A DNA stretch of 64,000 nt from Anaerolentibacter hominis (GTDB taxonomy: Bacteria; Bacillota; Clostridia; Lachnospirales; Lachnospiraceae), in the NCBI RefSeq assembly GCF_032380675.1, contig NZ_JAWDIX010000001.1:1798001-1862000 (forward strand), in the 5' to 3' direction. The notes beneath the pieces were generated by a model, which saw only the letters and a list, made by a program, of their open reading frames with translations, did no database searches and was not told the origin of the DNA. How positions within the stretch are numbered: the first letter of the stretch is position 1; each line of letters begins with the position of its first letter. Below, piece by piece: positions 18,853-28,160 of the stretch. The translations under genes and the position numbers were made by a program.

Positions 18853-19254
18853 ATGACAAAATCAACTGTTCACGCAGAATTTAAGAGTGACATCAGACAG
18901 GTATGGGATATTGTTACCTCTCTGGAACAATATGGCTGGCGCAGTGACTTGAGTAAAATCGAGGTTCTGGAGCCGGGGAAGACATTCGTGGAATATACGA
19001 AAGACCACTTTCCTACCAGATTTACCATAACGGCATTTGAACCCTGCAGCCGCTATGAATTTGACATGGAAAATGAAAACATGTCCGGCCATTGGTCCGG
19101 ATTGTTTTCCCAGTCAAACGGCAGGACCTGTATCGAATTTACCGAAAATGTCACGGCGAAAAAAATGCTCATGAAACCGTTTGTAAAAGGGTTTCTGCAA
19201 AAACAGCAGGCCTGTTATATCGAGGATCTGAAACGGGTTTTAAAAGAATTATAA
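18853..19254 (+). CDS. SRPBCC (START-like) domain protein
   Basis: 133 residues forming one SRPBCC fold: the N-terminal strand and helix have SDIRQVWDIVTSLEQYGW, the middle has FTITAFEPCSRYEFDME and the end is the long C-terminal helix. These small proteins bind hydrophobic ligands in a cavity. The ribosome site is weak. It lies 37 bases after the AraC-type regulator and 21 before the nitroreductase, so the three are probably cotranscribed. Ligand unknown. Confidence 0.8.
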   Translation: MTKSTVHAEFKSDIRQVWDIVTSLEQYGWRSDLSKIEVLEPGKTFVEYTKDHFPTRFTITAFEPCSRYEFDMENENMSGHWSGLFSQSNGRTCIEFTENVTAKKMLMKPFVKGFLQKQQACYIEDLKRVLKEL

Positions 19255-19275
19255 TCCGGAAGGGAGAGAGTTTCA

Positions 19276-19866
19276 TTGATCACTGCAATTGAAACCAGAA
19301 GAAGCATACGAAAGTATAGCAACAGACCTGTGGAAAAAGAAAAAATAGAAGAAATTCTGAGGGCCGGTACGCTTGCCCCTTCCTCCAAGAACCGCCAGCC
19401 ATGGAAATTCATCGTGGTGACCGGGGACTCCAAGGAGGAACTGACAGGTGCGATGGAGCAGGGGCTTGAACGGGAACGCAGCGCGCCTCTCCTTCCGGAA
19501 AATGAGCCCTATCTGAGCGCCGCAAGACACACGGCGAATATTATGAAGCAGGCGCCGGTTATCATTCTCATCGTCAATTCCCTGGGGATTGATCTGCACG
19601 CGGATTTGATGCCGGAGGACCGTATCTACGAAATCTGCAATGTCCAGTCCATCGGGGCCGCCATTGAGAATATGACTCTTACCGCCGCTGATCTGGGTCT
19701 TGGCAGCCTGTGGATCTGTGACACCTATTTTGCCTATCAGGAATTAACAGACTGGCTGCATACGGACGGAGAACTGATGGCTGCTCTTGCTATAGGCTGG
19801 CCGGAGGAAACACCTTCAGCCAGGCCAAGGCATACGATAGAACAGGTTGCGGAATGGCGCGGTTAG
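19276..19866 (+). CDS. Nitroreductase-family FMN oxidoreductase
   Basis: 196 residues from a TTG start after GGGAGAGAG. It opens with the FMN-binding RRSIRKYSNRPVEKEKI, then LAPSSKNRQPWKFIVV near 36-50. Further on are IGAAIENMTLTAADLGLGSLWI near 125 and the C-terminal IGWPEE. Length and motifs fit the flavin nitroreductase family, which reduces nitro-compounds, quinones or flavins using NAD(P)H. Last gene of the AraC/SRPBCC cluster. Confidence 0.9.
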   Translation: MITAIETRRSIRKYSNRPVEKEKIEEILRAGTLAPSSKNRQPWKFIVVTGDSKEELTGAMEQGLERERSAPLLPENEPYLSAARHTANIMKQAPVIILIVNSLGIDLHADLMPEDRIYEICNVQSIGAAIENMTLTAADLGLGSLWICDTYFAYQELTDWLHTDGELMAALAIGWPEETPSARPRHTIEQVAEWRG

Positions 19867-19878
19867 CCCGCAACAAAC

Positions 19879-19950
19879 GCCGGCACGTTTCGCGTACCGG
19901 CTTATCATAAAATAATGTAGGTCCTTTCCGCTTATTCCCGGAGAGGACCT
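19879..19950. terminator. Two hairpins between convergent genes
   Basis: GCCGG/CCGGC near 19879-19901 and AGGTCCT/AGGACCT at 19919-19950. The second is followed on the minus strand by ATTATTTTAT and suits the methyltransferase gene. Confidence 0.65.
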
Positions 19951-19957
19951 GACTTTA

Positions 19958-21127
19958 TTACAATGCTTTTTCATTTCCGATGATCTCATCGTACAAGGTA
20001 TTTTTCCCGTTCAAAAATTCCATGACACGTTCCAGTTCTTTTTTGTTTCCGGCGCCGGTTCCCTGTTTGACCGCCCGAATCAGGATGTTTTTCGGCGTAT
20101 GCTCCATGTCAATAAATTCCAGAATCTGGGTCCTGTACCCGGCATATTCCAGAACCTGCGCCCGAATGGCGTCCGTAAAGAGGGCCGCCGTCCGTTCCTG
20201 AATGAGACCATATTGAAACAGAGGCTCTAAAACTTCATTTTTCATCACCTGGTGAAGCTCATGCTGACAGCAGGGGACGGATAAGATCACCTCTGCCTGC
20301 CAGCGGATTGCTTTGATCAGAGCATAATCGGTGGCCGTATCACAGGCATGCAGGTTCACCACCATATCCGCTTTCGTTACTCCTTCATACTCCGCAATAT
20401 CACCGTGAATAAACCGAAGCTTCTCAAATCCGTACCGCCTGGCCAAGCTGCCGCAGTTCTCTATCACTTCCTCTTTTAAATCCAGCCCTATAATCCGCAG
20501 ATCGTACTTCCTCAACTCGTGCAGATAGTAATAAAGGGCAAAGGTCAGGTATGATTTTCCACAGCCAAAGTCGATGATCGTTATCTCCCGGTTTCTGGGA
20601 AGCTGGGGCAGGATATCTTCCACAAATTCCAGAAACCGGTTGATCTGACGGAATTTATCGTATCGTGAGGCCACTACCTTCCCCTCTGCCGTCATCACAC
20701 CCAGATCCACTAAAAACGGCACCGCTCTGCCCTCTTCCAGAAGATAGCTTTTCTTTCTGTCATGCTGAATCATGACGGGCTTGCCGCTGTTATCCGCGGC
20801 CCTCCGTTTTATTGTTGCTTTTCCCTTTTTGCTGACCAGTATGGTCCCATTCCAGTTTCTGGACTGAAGCTCTCCCTGGCGAAAGGTATCTTCCAGCAAA
20901 GCCAGGATTCTGCTCTTTGCTTCCTCCGGAGTAAGATTGCTGTGAAAGATCTGCTTCCCCCGGTAGGCAGACTCCTGGATATAAAATATTCCCTTTAACC
21001 GCACGGGCCGGTATTTACATTTACTGAACACCCCTTTGTCCCTGGAATTACTTAAGATCCCCTCAATCAGCGAATCATTCATAAAATCTTCCAGAAATGC
21101 TGCCGCTGCCTCTCTATTTTCCAACAT
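19958..21127 (-). CDS. Class I SAM-dependent methyltransferase
   Basis: 389 residues. The SAM motif IIDFGCGKSYLTFALYYYL is near residues 183-201, followed by LRIIGLDLKEEVIENC for the ribose-binding acidic residue. VNLHACDTATDYAL and VPCCQHELHQ are distinctive of a conserved methyltransferase family that some relate to RNA or protein modification; the substrate is not known to me. The N-terminal ~150 residues are a separate alpha/beta region. Single gene, terminated at 19919-19950. Confidence 0.8.
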   Translation of the reverse strand: MLENREAAAAFLEDFMNDSLIEGILSNSRDKGVFSKCKYRPVRLKGIFYIQESAYRGKQIFHSNLTPEEAKSRILALLEDTFRQGELQSRNWNGTILVSKKGKATIKRRAADNSGKPVMIQHDRKKSYLLEEGRAVPFLVDLGVMTAEGKVVASRYDKFRQINRFLEFVEDILPQLPRNREITIIDFGCGKSYLTFALYYYLHELRKYDLRIIGLDLKEEVIENCGSLARRYGFEKLRFIHGDIAEYEGVTKADMVVNLHACDTATDYALIKAIRWQAEVILSVPCCQHELHQVMKNEVLEPLFQYGLIQERTAALFTDAIRAQVLEYAGYRTQILEFIDMEHTPKNILIRAVKQGTGAGNKKELERVMEFLNGKNTLYDEIIGNEKAL

Positions 21128-21236
21128 GCCCGCTCCTTATATCTGATTTCAAGTCTGTACAGGCCGCCTAAGGACAGCCTGGTTCCAGCTTTTTCTATCT
21201 TACTACAGCAGGCCCTAAGAATCAATCTGCTCTGTC

Positions 21237-21638
21237 CTATTCCCTACGGATTGTTCCGGTTAAGCTGCGCACAGTGATGCCTTCGCTCTGATTGCCCAGA
21301 TAGATATAATAAACTCCGTCCTGCTTAATTAACAGTTCTTCATTCAAAAAGGTATCCGCTGTGCCCGAATGAATCAGGCTCTGATGGGTTTCCTGCTCCG
21401 AGGCCACACTCAGATATACATTGCCGCCCGTATTTTCCCAGGTGAAATCTCCTTTTATCCGTGTCCCCTGTTTTAAAGAGTACGGCCCGTAGCTCACATA
21501 ATCTCCCGCCTCAAGTTCATCGAGTTCAATTGAAATTATCTTATCCATCGTATTCGTTTTATCAGCATCTCTATTCTTACAGGAAACCAGAATCAGACAG
21601 AACAAAAGAAATATGCAGATTATCTCCGTTCGTTTCAT
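21237..21638 (-). CDS. Small lipoprotein, unknown function
   Basis: 133 residues. A type II signal peptide is followed by a lipobox (LVSC, cysteine near residue 20). The mature part is a single small beta-rich domain containing LEAGDYVSYGPYSLKQGTR and a YYIYLGNQSEG stretch. It stands alone upstream of the methyltransferase gene on the same strand, 109 bases away. No known family recognised. Confidence 0.7.
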   Translation of the reverse strand: MKRTEIICIFLLFCLILVSCKNRDADKTNTMDKIISIELDELEAGDYVSYGPYSLKQGTRIKGDFTWENTGGNVYLSVASEQETHQSLIHSGTADTFLNEELLIKQDGVYYIYLGNQSEGITVRSLTGTIRRE

Positions 21639-21809
21639 ATTTCACCGTCCTTTCTAATAACGTGACTGAACAATTGGTATCCGCTACTACATTTATCACG
21701 GTATCTCCGGTCTTTTTTACATCATAGCCCTAATTTCTAAAGAAAGGCTTTAGATGGAACGAAATATTTACTAAATAAACGATGAAAGTTTTATGACTGC
21801 ATTATGGGA

Positions 21810-21837
21810 ACCATGACCTTCTGCAGCACATATAATA
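21810..21837 (+). promoter_or_regulatory. Sigma-K-like promoter of the first collagen-like gene
   Basis: AC at 21810, then CATATAATA at 21829-21837, matching the sigma-K -10 pattern CATANNNTA; the spacer is 17 rather than 16. It lies 34 bases before the start codon. Confidence 0.5.
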
Positions 21838-21870
21838 ACGAGACAAGTTATATTTGAAGGAGGTATTAGA

Positions 21871-22794
21871 ATGGAATTTTATGATTATGAGTCCGTTTAT
21901 TCTGACAGCTGTCCATGCCCATCACCCTGCCAGCCGTCCTGTGCATGTCCGTGCCCGGGTCCCGCGGGACCAACTGGGCCGACCGGGCCGATGGGGCCTG
22001 CCGGACCGATGGGACCTGCCGGCGTTGCTGGTCCTACTGGAGCTGCCGGCGCTACAGGACCCACCGGGCCGGTTGGCATTCCTGGTGTTACCGGACCTGC
22101 CGGTCCTGCTGGCGTAACCGGGCCAACTGGGGCTGCCGGCGCTACCGGACCTGCTGGCGCCACTGGGGTTACCGGGCCTGCTGGCGCTACTGGCGCTACC
22201 GGACCTGCTGGCGCCACTGGTGCTTCCGGACCTGCTGGCGCTACCGGAGCTACTGGCGCTACCGGACCCACTGGCGCTACCGGACCTGCCACGAACAGCA
22301 CAGAGTGTGCCTGCGTAGCACAAATGAGGAACATTCTCCAACAGATTATTCAGCTCTATCCAACCAGTAATGTAGTAGTAGCGATGGAGAGTGGGAATAA
22401 TGCAAGCGGACGGCCTGGAAGTCTGCTTCCTGCTCCTAATACCAATCCCGATGCTGGGCTTTTCCAACTTGTCAATGCCCAGGGTGTGCCACAGGAAGCA
22501 GTCTCTGTCTGCAGAATCGCATCGGTCAGAATTACAAGTGCTACCTACAATAATGCAATCACCTATCTTCCGGCGCCATCACCGGCCCCCACTGGCTGCG
22601 GTGCAAATTGCGAGGCGGCTGTTCGTTCCTATCTTCCCGTTGGTACGACTGGCGTAGACATTAATGCAGGAGGGCAGACGGTTGGTCAGGGTACTGTATT
22701 AAGAAACGAATTCGGAATGTTGGTTTTGGTGGGCGCTAACAATAGTGACCCTACCTTTATTTCCTCTTGTGAGGCTGAGGTTCTTACAAAATAG
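21871..22794 (+). CDS. Collagen-like repeat protein, exosporium/spore-surface (BclA-like)
   Basis: 307 residues after GAAGGAGG. A Cys/Pro-rich N-terminus (residues 14-30) is followed by about 40 Gly-X-Y triplets, mostly GPT, GPA, GAT and GVT, to about residue 145. The C-terminal ~160 residues form a globular domain starting with [15 protein letters not shown]. Such proteins trimerise as collagen-like stalks and in spore formers lie on the exosporium. A sigma-K-like promoter upstream supports late mother-cell expression. A second, longer collagen-like gene is at 51544-52863 with a different C-terminal domain. Confidence 0.85.
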   Translation: MEFYDYESVYSDSCPCPSPCQPSCACPCPGPAGPTGPTGPMGPAGPMGPAGVAGPTGAAGATGPTGPVGIPGVTGPAGPAGVTGPTGAAGATGPAGATGVTGPAGATGATGPAGATGASGPAGATGATGATGPTGATGPATNSTECACVAQMRNILQQIIQLYPTSNVVVAMESGNNASGRPGSLLPAPNTNPDAGLFQLVNAQGVPQEAVSVCRIASVRITSATYNNAITYLPAPSPAPTGCGANCEAAVRSYLPVGTTGVDINAGGQTVGQGTVLRNEFGMLVLVGANNSDPTFISSCEAEVLTK

Positions 22795-22817
22795 CCTTCG
22801 GTATAGTTTAAGAACAA

Positions 22818-22851
22818 AAAGCCGGAATTGCCATCAGGCAATCCCGGCTTT
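22818..22851. terminator. Bidirectional terminator
   Basis: AAAGCCGG/CCGGCTTT with an inner ATTGCC/GGCAAT; serves the collagen-like gene and the convergent reductase. Confidence 0.85.
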
Positions 22852-22870
22852 CTTCATTCATAATGATCTC

Positions 22871-23860
22871 TTATTTCTGATTTTTGTGCAGCGCAATCTC
22901 TCCGGTAGGCATAGAGTTGATTCCCAGTCTGTCCATCTCGGAATCCAGCAGCGCCATCTCCTCTGCTGTCAGTTCCCAGTTAAATGCAGAGCAGTTCTCT
23001 TCCGCTTCTTGCGCATTGCGGACACCGCACAGAGCGGTTCCCACGAATTCCTTCTGGGTGCTCCAATTAATTGCCACCTGTGCAACCGGAACCTTGTGTG
23101 CTTCCGCAATTTTATCCATTACCTGCAATAATTCCATGATTTTGGAAAATTTCGGTTCTTTGTAGAAATCATAGAAAGTATATCTTAAATCATTCTCATC
23201 AAAATGAGGCAGCTCACGCACCGCACCGGTGAGGATTCCGGCGCCCAGAGAGCCATAGGTAAAGGAATCAATGCCCTTCTCATGTCCCCATTTCATCAGC
23301 TCCACAAACTCCTGGTTAACCATGGAGAACGGAGGCTGCTGAACATCAATCTGTCCGTACTGCTGTGCTTCCTCGATCTGCTCCTTCGAGAAATTGGAAA
23401 CACCAATATAACGGATGTAACCTTCTTTTTTCAGCCAGTTTAACGCAGACATTGTCTCAGCGATAGGTGTCTTTATATCCGGCCAGTGGATAAAGTAGAA
23501 ATCAATGTAATCGGTCCTCAGATTCATCAGAGAACTCTGGATTTCTCTCATCACATTTTTGTAGCTGGTATCCCTGCCGTATCTGCCGCAGTAGATATCC
23601 GTAACAAGGCCGAATTTTGTAGAAAGAATCACTTTATCCCGAATTCCTTCAATCGCCTCTCCTACTACCTTCTCTGACATGCCGTTGCCATAGCAGGGCG
23701 CGGTATCAATTAAGTTCACTCCGCAATCCACCATTTTGCGGATTGCCGCAACACTGTCGTCATGATTGACAGCACCGTAGCTATCCCCTCCGATCGCCCA
23801 TGTACCCACAGCAAGTGCGGATACATCCACGTTTGCGTTTGTCAAATGTTTATATCTCAT
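22871..23860 (-). CDS. Aldo/keto reductase, copy 1
   Basis: 329 residues from the ATG at 23860 (GGGAAGAAGA upstream; this start matches its paralogue at 27917). AKR features: GTWAIGGDSYG near 20-30, LIDTAPCYGNGMSEKVVGEA with the catalytic Asp and Tyr near 52-60, ILSTKFG with the lysine, and FYFIHWPD with the histidine. It reduces aldehydes or ketones with NAD(P)H. It follows the MFS gene on the same strand by 125 bases and is probably cotranscribed from the MerR-type promoter at 25438-25468. It is about three-quarters identical by eye to 26967-27917. Confidence 0.92.
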   Translation of the reverse strand: MRYKHLTNANVDVSALAVGTWAIGGDSYGAVNHDDSVAAIRKMVDCGVNLIDTAPCYGNGMSEKVVGEAIEGIRDKVILSTKFGLVTDIYCGRYGRDTSYKNVMREIQSSLMNLRTDYIDFYFIHWPDIKTPIAETMSALNWLKKEGYIRYIGVSNFSKEQIEEAQQYGQIDVQQPPFSMVNQEFVELMKWGHEKGIDSFTYGSLGAGILTGAVRELPHFDENDLRYTFYDFYKEPKFSKIMELLQVMDKIAEAHKVPVAQVAINWSTQKEFVGTALCGVRNAQEAEENCSAFNWELTAEEMALLDSEMDRLGINSMPTGEIALHKNQK

Positions 23861-23985
23861 TCTTCTTCCCATGCATTTTGCAGGATATTTCCTGCAAACT
23901 ACTGCCCTGCTTATTTTTTTGAAGATTGAAACGGGCAGTCTGCACCTATCTCCTTTTCCAGTTTTTTCAATCTTCAGCACTTTTA

Positions 23986-25224
23986 TTACTGTTGTATCAC
24001 TCTATTTCTTTTCCTGGAAAAGAAATAGTAAGCAACCGCTAATAGCAGAGTCAGAGTCAGCACACAACCGGAAATGGTTAAATATGCTGTTTTCAGACCC
24101 AGGTTGTCCACCACAAATCCACCCAGGATACTGCCCAGGATCGCGCCGGCTCCCATCTGGAGCATCGCCAGCATACTCTGGCCCTGGGATACTCTGCCCT
24201 CCAGCACATTGTCGTAAATCCATGCCACACAGCAGAAATGGACGGTCATATAAGTCAGTCCCTGCATCGCCTGAGCCAGCATAAAAGCCGGCAGCACGCC
24301 CAGCGTCACCAGAAAGATCCGCAGGGAAAGCATGATACAGGCAAAGATCAGAATCCGGATCGCCCCGAATTTCTTTGACATTTTATTGATACAGATTAAG
24401 ATCGGAATTTCACTTAATGCGGATATACTGTTCAATATACCGATGGTACTTTGCGGCTGCCCGATGCTGACCACATACATGCCCAGATAGCCGGTATTAA
24501 ACTGCAGTCCCACCTGATTAATAAAGGCCAGTGCCAGAACAAACATGCACTCCGGTGTCTTAAACACACCCAGGAACCCCTTTTCTTTCGGCTTGTCCGT
24601 GGCTCCGCCTGCGTCTTTTACAGCCGGTTCTGATTGGTAAACCGCCGGATGCTTCTGCTCATTTACTGCTGCCGGCAGCCATCTGGCCAGCAGAAACATA
24701 GCCAGATAACCCATACTTCCCATAATAAACAAGAAGGATGGCTGTACATTTAGAATCAGGCCGCCCAGATATACGGTAATAGACCAGCCAATCGTCCCTC
24801 CCATCCTGAGCTTGGCGTAATCCAGATGGTACTTGTGGGCCTGCTGGACGATAATGGCGTCGCTCAATGGAATAATAGCCATGGTAAAGGACGAAAACAG
24901 AAAGGTGGAAATAAAATAGACCCCAAAGGAATGCCCCAGATAAGGGGTAAGTATGGCAATCGCCGCTCCCAGAGCCACCAGGGAGAAGATATCCTTTCGT
25001 CTGCCCGTCCTGTCGCTGATCCTGGCCCATATCGGCTGGATCAGGATAGAGACAATCGGCCCGATTGCCAGAATGATGCCGATCTCCGATGCTGTCAGGC
25101 CTTCCGACGTGTAATATGCACTCAGATACGGCTGATAAACCGAGAGCGCCACATACACAAAAGCATTGATCATTAACAGGTTAATCCCGACGGATTTTAC
25201 AGAACGCTGCTTTCCCTTATCCAT
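23986..25224 (-). CDS. MFS transporter, LacY/nucleoside-permease-like
   Basis: 412 residues with about twelve membrane segments. ISDRTGRRKDIF in the loop between segments 2 and 3 (near 72) is the MFS signature. A hydrophilic loop near residues 195-220 splits the two halves. The protein resembles the MFS_1-like group with sugar or nucleoside symporters and drug exporters. It lies downstream of a MerR-type promoter and upstream of aldo/keto reductase 1, suggesting efflux or uptake linked to carbonyl stress (inference). Confidence 0.88.
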   Translation of the reverse strand: MDKGKQRSVKSVGINLLMINAFVYVALSVYQPYLSAYYTSEGLTASEIGIILAIGPIVSILIQPIWARISDRTGRRKDIFSLVALGAAIAILTPYLGHSFGVYFISTFLFSSFTMAIIPLSDAIIVQQAHKYHLDYAKLRMGGTIGWSITVYLGGLILNVQPSFLFIMGSMGYLAMFLLARWLPAAVNEQKHPAVYQSEPAVKDAGGATDKPKEKGFLGVFKTPECMFVLALAFINQVGLQFNTGYLGMYVVSIGQPQSTIGILNSISALSEIPILICINKMSKKFGAIRILIFACIMLSLRIFLVTLGVLPAFMLAQAMQGLTYMTVHFCCVAWIYDNVLEGRVSQGQSMLAMLQMGAGAILGSILGGFVVDNLGLKTAYLTISGCVLTLTLLLAVAYYFFSRKRNRVIQQ

Positions 25225-25437
25225 TTTCCCTTAACTCCCACTCATTTTCTTTCGCAAGAAAAGGGCTCTCCGACATGCAACCAGCCGAAAATGCCGGAAT
25301 CCGGCCTGCCCCAAGAAACCGGCAGAAGCTGCGTGCCCCTGCCGGAATTATTTTTTCAAGGGAAACGGCCAACCGAAAAACCAGAAGATGTCGTAGGGGA
25401 TTAGCAGTTGTCTTTCGATTGACTCGTTCCAGGATCT

Positions 25438-25468
25438 AGCATAATACTTAAAGTAAACTTGAAGTCAA
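25438..25468 (-). promoter_or_regulatory. MerR-type promoter of the MFS/reductase genes
   Basis: Minus strand: TTGACT (25468-25463), 19-base spacer containing the dyad TTCAAGTTTACTTTAAG, then TATGCT (25443-25438). The long spacer is the hallmark of MerR-activated promoters. The leader is about 210 bases. Confidence 0.7.
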
Positions 25469-25497
25469 TAGTTTTCTACTAAAAAAGTGAAAACTTT

Positions 25498-26733
25498 TCA
25501 GAAATTTCTTGCAAACATATCGCTTTTCTCCAGGAATTCTTCGACTGTATGAAATCCCAGCCTTTTGAGCAGTTCCAGTACATATGGATTGTCCAGCGGC
25601 GTGGGATATGCCGCTTCATCTCCATATCGGTCTACGTTTTCTTTTCCTTCTGCTCTGTTTAAAATTGCTTTTGGCCCGCCCACGCAGCCGCCGACACAGC
25701 CCATACCCTCAAAGAAATTGGCGTCTATATGCCCCTTGCTGATCCCGTCAATCATCTCTCTGCATGCAGCCACGCCGTCTGCCTTCTGCGTTCTGACCTG
25801 TATTTTACGGTCTGGATGCAGGCGCGCCACCGTTGTCTGCACCGCTTCGCTCACGCCGCCGGTGCGGGCATAAATCCTGCCGGCTCTGGAAGAATGATCT
25901 TTCTCACTCTCGTCCATCTCTTCCGGCCTGATCCCTGCCGCCTGAAAGATGTCCTGGACCTCCTGAAAGGTCAGTACATAATCAACCGCTCCCGCAATAT
26001 CTTTCTCCCGGGCCTCCGCCTTCTTGGCTATACAGGGCCCGATAAAGATCGTCAGGGCATCCGGATGGAGATATTTCACGGTCCGGCCCGCCGCAATCAT
26101 CGGAGACACCGCACCCGGCACGTGAGGCATCAATTCATGGTAGATCTTGCGGATCATGGCGATCCACATAGGACAGCAGCAGCTGGTCAGCTGGAAATCC
26201 TGGTCTGTGTTGATATTCTGGTCAAATTCCAGCGCTTCTTTCAATGTGAGGATATCTGCAAAAAGCGCTACTTCAATCATCCCGTCAAAGCCCAGAGCCT
26301 TAAAGGCGCTGCGCAGTTTGCCGGGCGTTACATCCACAGAAAACTGTCCGTGAAAAGCCGGCGCCACTAACACATAGGCCGGCCCCTTTGCATGCTTTAA
26401 CGCATTCAGCGCGGGCAGAATATCCCGGCTGGCGGTCAGGTTTCCCGATTTGCATGCCTCAATGCAGGCTCCGCAGCCCGCACAGGCGTCAGGGTCAATC
26501 ACCAGCTTCCCCGCCTCGTCCTTCACAATCGCCTGCAGAAGACAGGCGGCGCTGCAGGCCGGGTCATCTTCTTTACAGCTGCACTCCCCCGTCATCCATA
26601 CCGGCGCGTGGCGATCCGGATGAAGCAGACAGTCCAGGTGATTCGGATCATAGGAAATTCCTCTTAAGTCCGGTGTCTCCCCTCTTGCCGCCTGCTCCGC
26701 CACCTTTTTATATAATTCTTCAAATGAAAGCAT
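25498..26733 (-). CDS. [FeFe]-hydrogenase-like protein, group B type
   Basis: 411 residues from the ATG at 26733, spaced correctly from GGAGG (an ATG six bases earlier is too close). A cysteine cluster CSCKEDDPACSAAC near 50 and a ferredoxin motif CAGCGACIEAC near 84-94 precede the H-cluster domain. H-cluster motifs: TSCCCPMW near 182, GPCIAKKAEA near 229 and FFEGMGCVGGCVGGP near 337. The extra cysteine in TSCCCP and the short N-terminus agree with group B (CpIII-like) enzymes. No maturation genes or electron-bifurcating partners are nearby. Role: H2 turnover or sensing, not decidable here. Confidence 0.85.
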   Translation of the reverse strand: MLSFEELYKKVAEQAARGETPDLRGISYDPNHLDCLLHPDRHAPVWMTGECSCKEDDPACSAACLLQAIVKDEAGKLVIDPDACAGCGACIEACKSGNLTASRDILPALNALKHAKGPAYVLVAPAFHGQFSVDVTPGKLRSAFKALGFDGMIEVALFADILTLKEALEFDQNINTDQDFQLTSCCCPMWIAMIRKIYHELMPHVPGAVSPMIAAGRTVKYLHPDALTIFIGPCIAKKAEAREKDIAGAVDYVLTFQEVQDIFQAAGIRPEEMDESEKDHSSRAGRIYARTGGVSEAVQTTVARLHPDRKIQVRTQKADGVAACREMIDGISKGHIDANFFEGMGCVGGCVGGPKAILNRAEGKENVDRYGDEAAYPTPLDNPYVLELLKRLGFHTVEEFLEKSDMFARNF

Positions 26734-26898
26734 TGTCATCCTCCTTTACCGGCCGGCTTAATCTTATGCATAACAATATCCGGCCTCATAGTGTCCTATT
26801 GACATTTTACCCGATTCTTGATGTTAAAACCAACAAATTCACTTCATTTTACCACTTTTCTCCTGAAAGTAATCTCATAAATAAAACTCATACAAAAA

Positions 26899-26945
26899 AA
26901 CAGAGGATACCGCACAGCCAAATATACTGCACAACATCCCCTGTT
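26899..26945 (-). terminator. Terminator of aldo/keto reductase 2
   Basis: AACAG-GGAT/ATCC-CTGTT arms with a long loop, followed on the minus strand by TTTTTTTG. Confidence 0.65.
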
Positions 26946-26966
26946 TTATAATGTATACTGAATTAT

Positions 26967-27917
26967 TTATTTGTCCAGGCCAAGTCTTGCCATCTCGGAA
27001 TCCAGAAGGGCCATTTCCTCAGCGGTCAGCTCCCAGTCAAAGGCAGCACAGTTTTCCTCTGCCTCTCTGGCATTCCGGACACCGCACAGAGCAGTACCCA
27101 CGAAGTCTTTCTGGGTGCTCCAGTTAATTGCAACCTGCGGAACAGGCGCGTTATGTGCTTCCGCGATTTTATCCAGTGCGGTTAACAGTTCCATCGCTCT
27201 TGAGAACTTCGGCTCTCTGTAGAAATCATAGAACGTCAGACGGTAATCATTCTTCTCAAATTTCGGCATCTCACGCACAGCCCCGGTCAGGATACCTGCC
27301 CCCAGAGAACCGTAGGTAAAGGAATCAATTCCTTTAGAATAACCCCAGGTCATCAGATCTCTGTTCTCCTGGCTGATCATGGAAAAGGATGGCTGCTGCA
27401 CATCAATATCACCATAATTCAAAGCTTCTTCCACTTCTTCTCTGGAGAAATTAGAAAATCCAATATAACTGATATAGCCTTCTTTTTTCAGCCAGTTCAG
27501 CGCTGCCATCGTCTCAGAAAGCGGAGTAATACCATCCGGTTTGTGATAATAATAGAAATCAATGTGATCCGTACCCAGATTCATCATAGAACTCTGAACT
27601 TCACGCATTACATTCTTGTAGCTTCCGTCTCTTTTATATCCTCTGCCGTAGATATCAGTAATCAAGCCAAATTTCGTAGAAAGCAGGACTTTGTCCCGAA
27701 TGCCCTGAATAGCCTCTCCAACGATCTTCTCCGACATACCGTTGCCGTAGCAGGGAGCGGTATCAATCAGGTTAACACCACAGTCCACCATCTTACGGAT
27801 AGCCTCAATACTGTCATTCCGGTTCACAGCGCCGTAACTTTCACCGCCGATCGCCCAAGTTCCTACCGCAAGAGCGGAAACATCAACATTTGCATTTTTG
27901 AGATGTTTATACCTCAT
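26967..27917 (-). CDS. Aldo/keto reductase, copy 2
   Basis: 316 residues starting MRYKHLKNANVDVSALAVG. The AKR tetrad is present: DTAPCYG, STKFG and YYYHKPDG. The last replaces the HWPD of copy 1, so the active-site edge differs. It has its own MerR-type promoter at 28038-28068 with a ~120-base leader. A tandem history with copy 1 is likely, with the hydrogenase and MFS genes now between them. Substrate unknown. Confidence 0.92.
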   Translation of the reverse strand: MRYKHLKNANVDVSALAVGTWAIGGESYGAVNRNDSIEAIRKMVDCGVNLIDTAPCYGNGMSEKIVGEAIQGIRDKVLLSTKFGLITDIYGRGYKRDGSYKNVMREVQSSMMNLGTDHIDFYYYHKPDGITPLSETMAALNWLKKEGYISYIGFSNFSREEVEEALNYGDIDVQQPSFSMISQENRDLMTWGYSKGIDSFTYGSLGAGILTGAVREMPKFEKNDYRLTFYDFYREPKFSRAMELLTALDKIAEAHNAPVPQVAINWSTQKDFVGTALCGVRNAREAEENCAAFDWELTAEEMALLDSEMARLGLDK

Positions 27918-28037
27918 TCTTTTCCTCCATTCCGAAGCGTCACAAATCCTTGTTTCGACCTCCGATTAATCAATTATTATCCCAACAGGAACTAACCCAC
28001 ATGCGCGGCAAAACAGAAAACGCCACTCATAAATTAT

Positions 28038-28068
28038 AGTTTAATCCTTGAAGTTAACTTTAAGTCAA
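28038..28068 (-). promoter_or_regulatory. MerR-type promoter of aldo/keto reductase 2
   Basis: Minus strand: TTGACT, 19-base spacer with the dyad CTTAAAGTTAACTTCAAG, then TAAACT. This is the best MerR palindrome of the three in the window. Confidence 0.72.
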
Positions 28069-28160
28069 TAGCCATTTCCATACATTTCCCGAAAAGATTT
28101 TCAACTGGCACAGGAGCACGTCCATTTTCACTCCATCTTCCGCTCTTCCTTATACCATCT

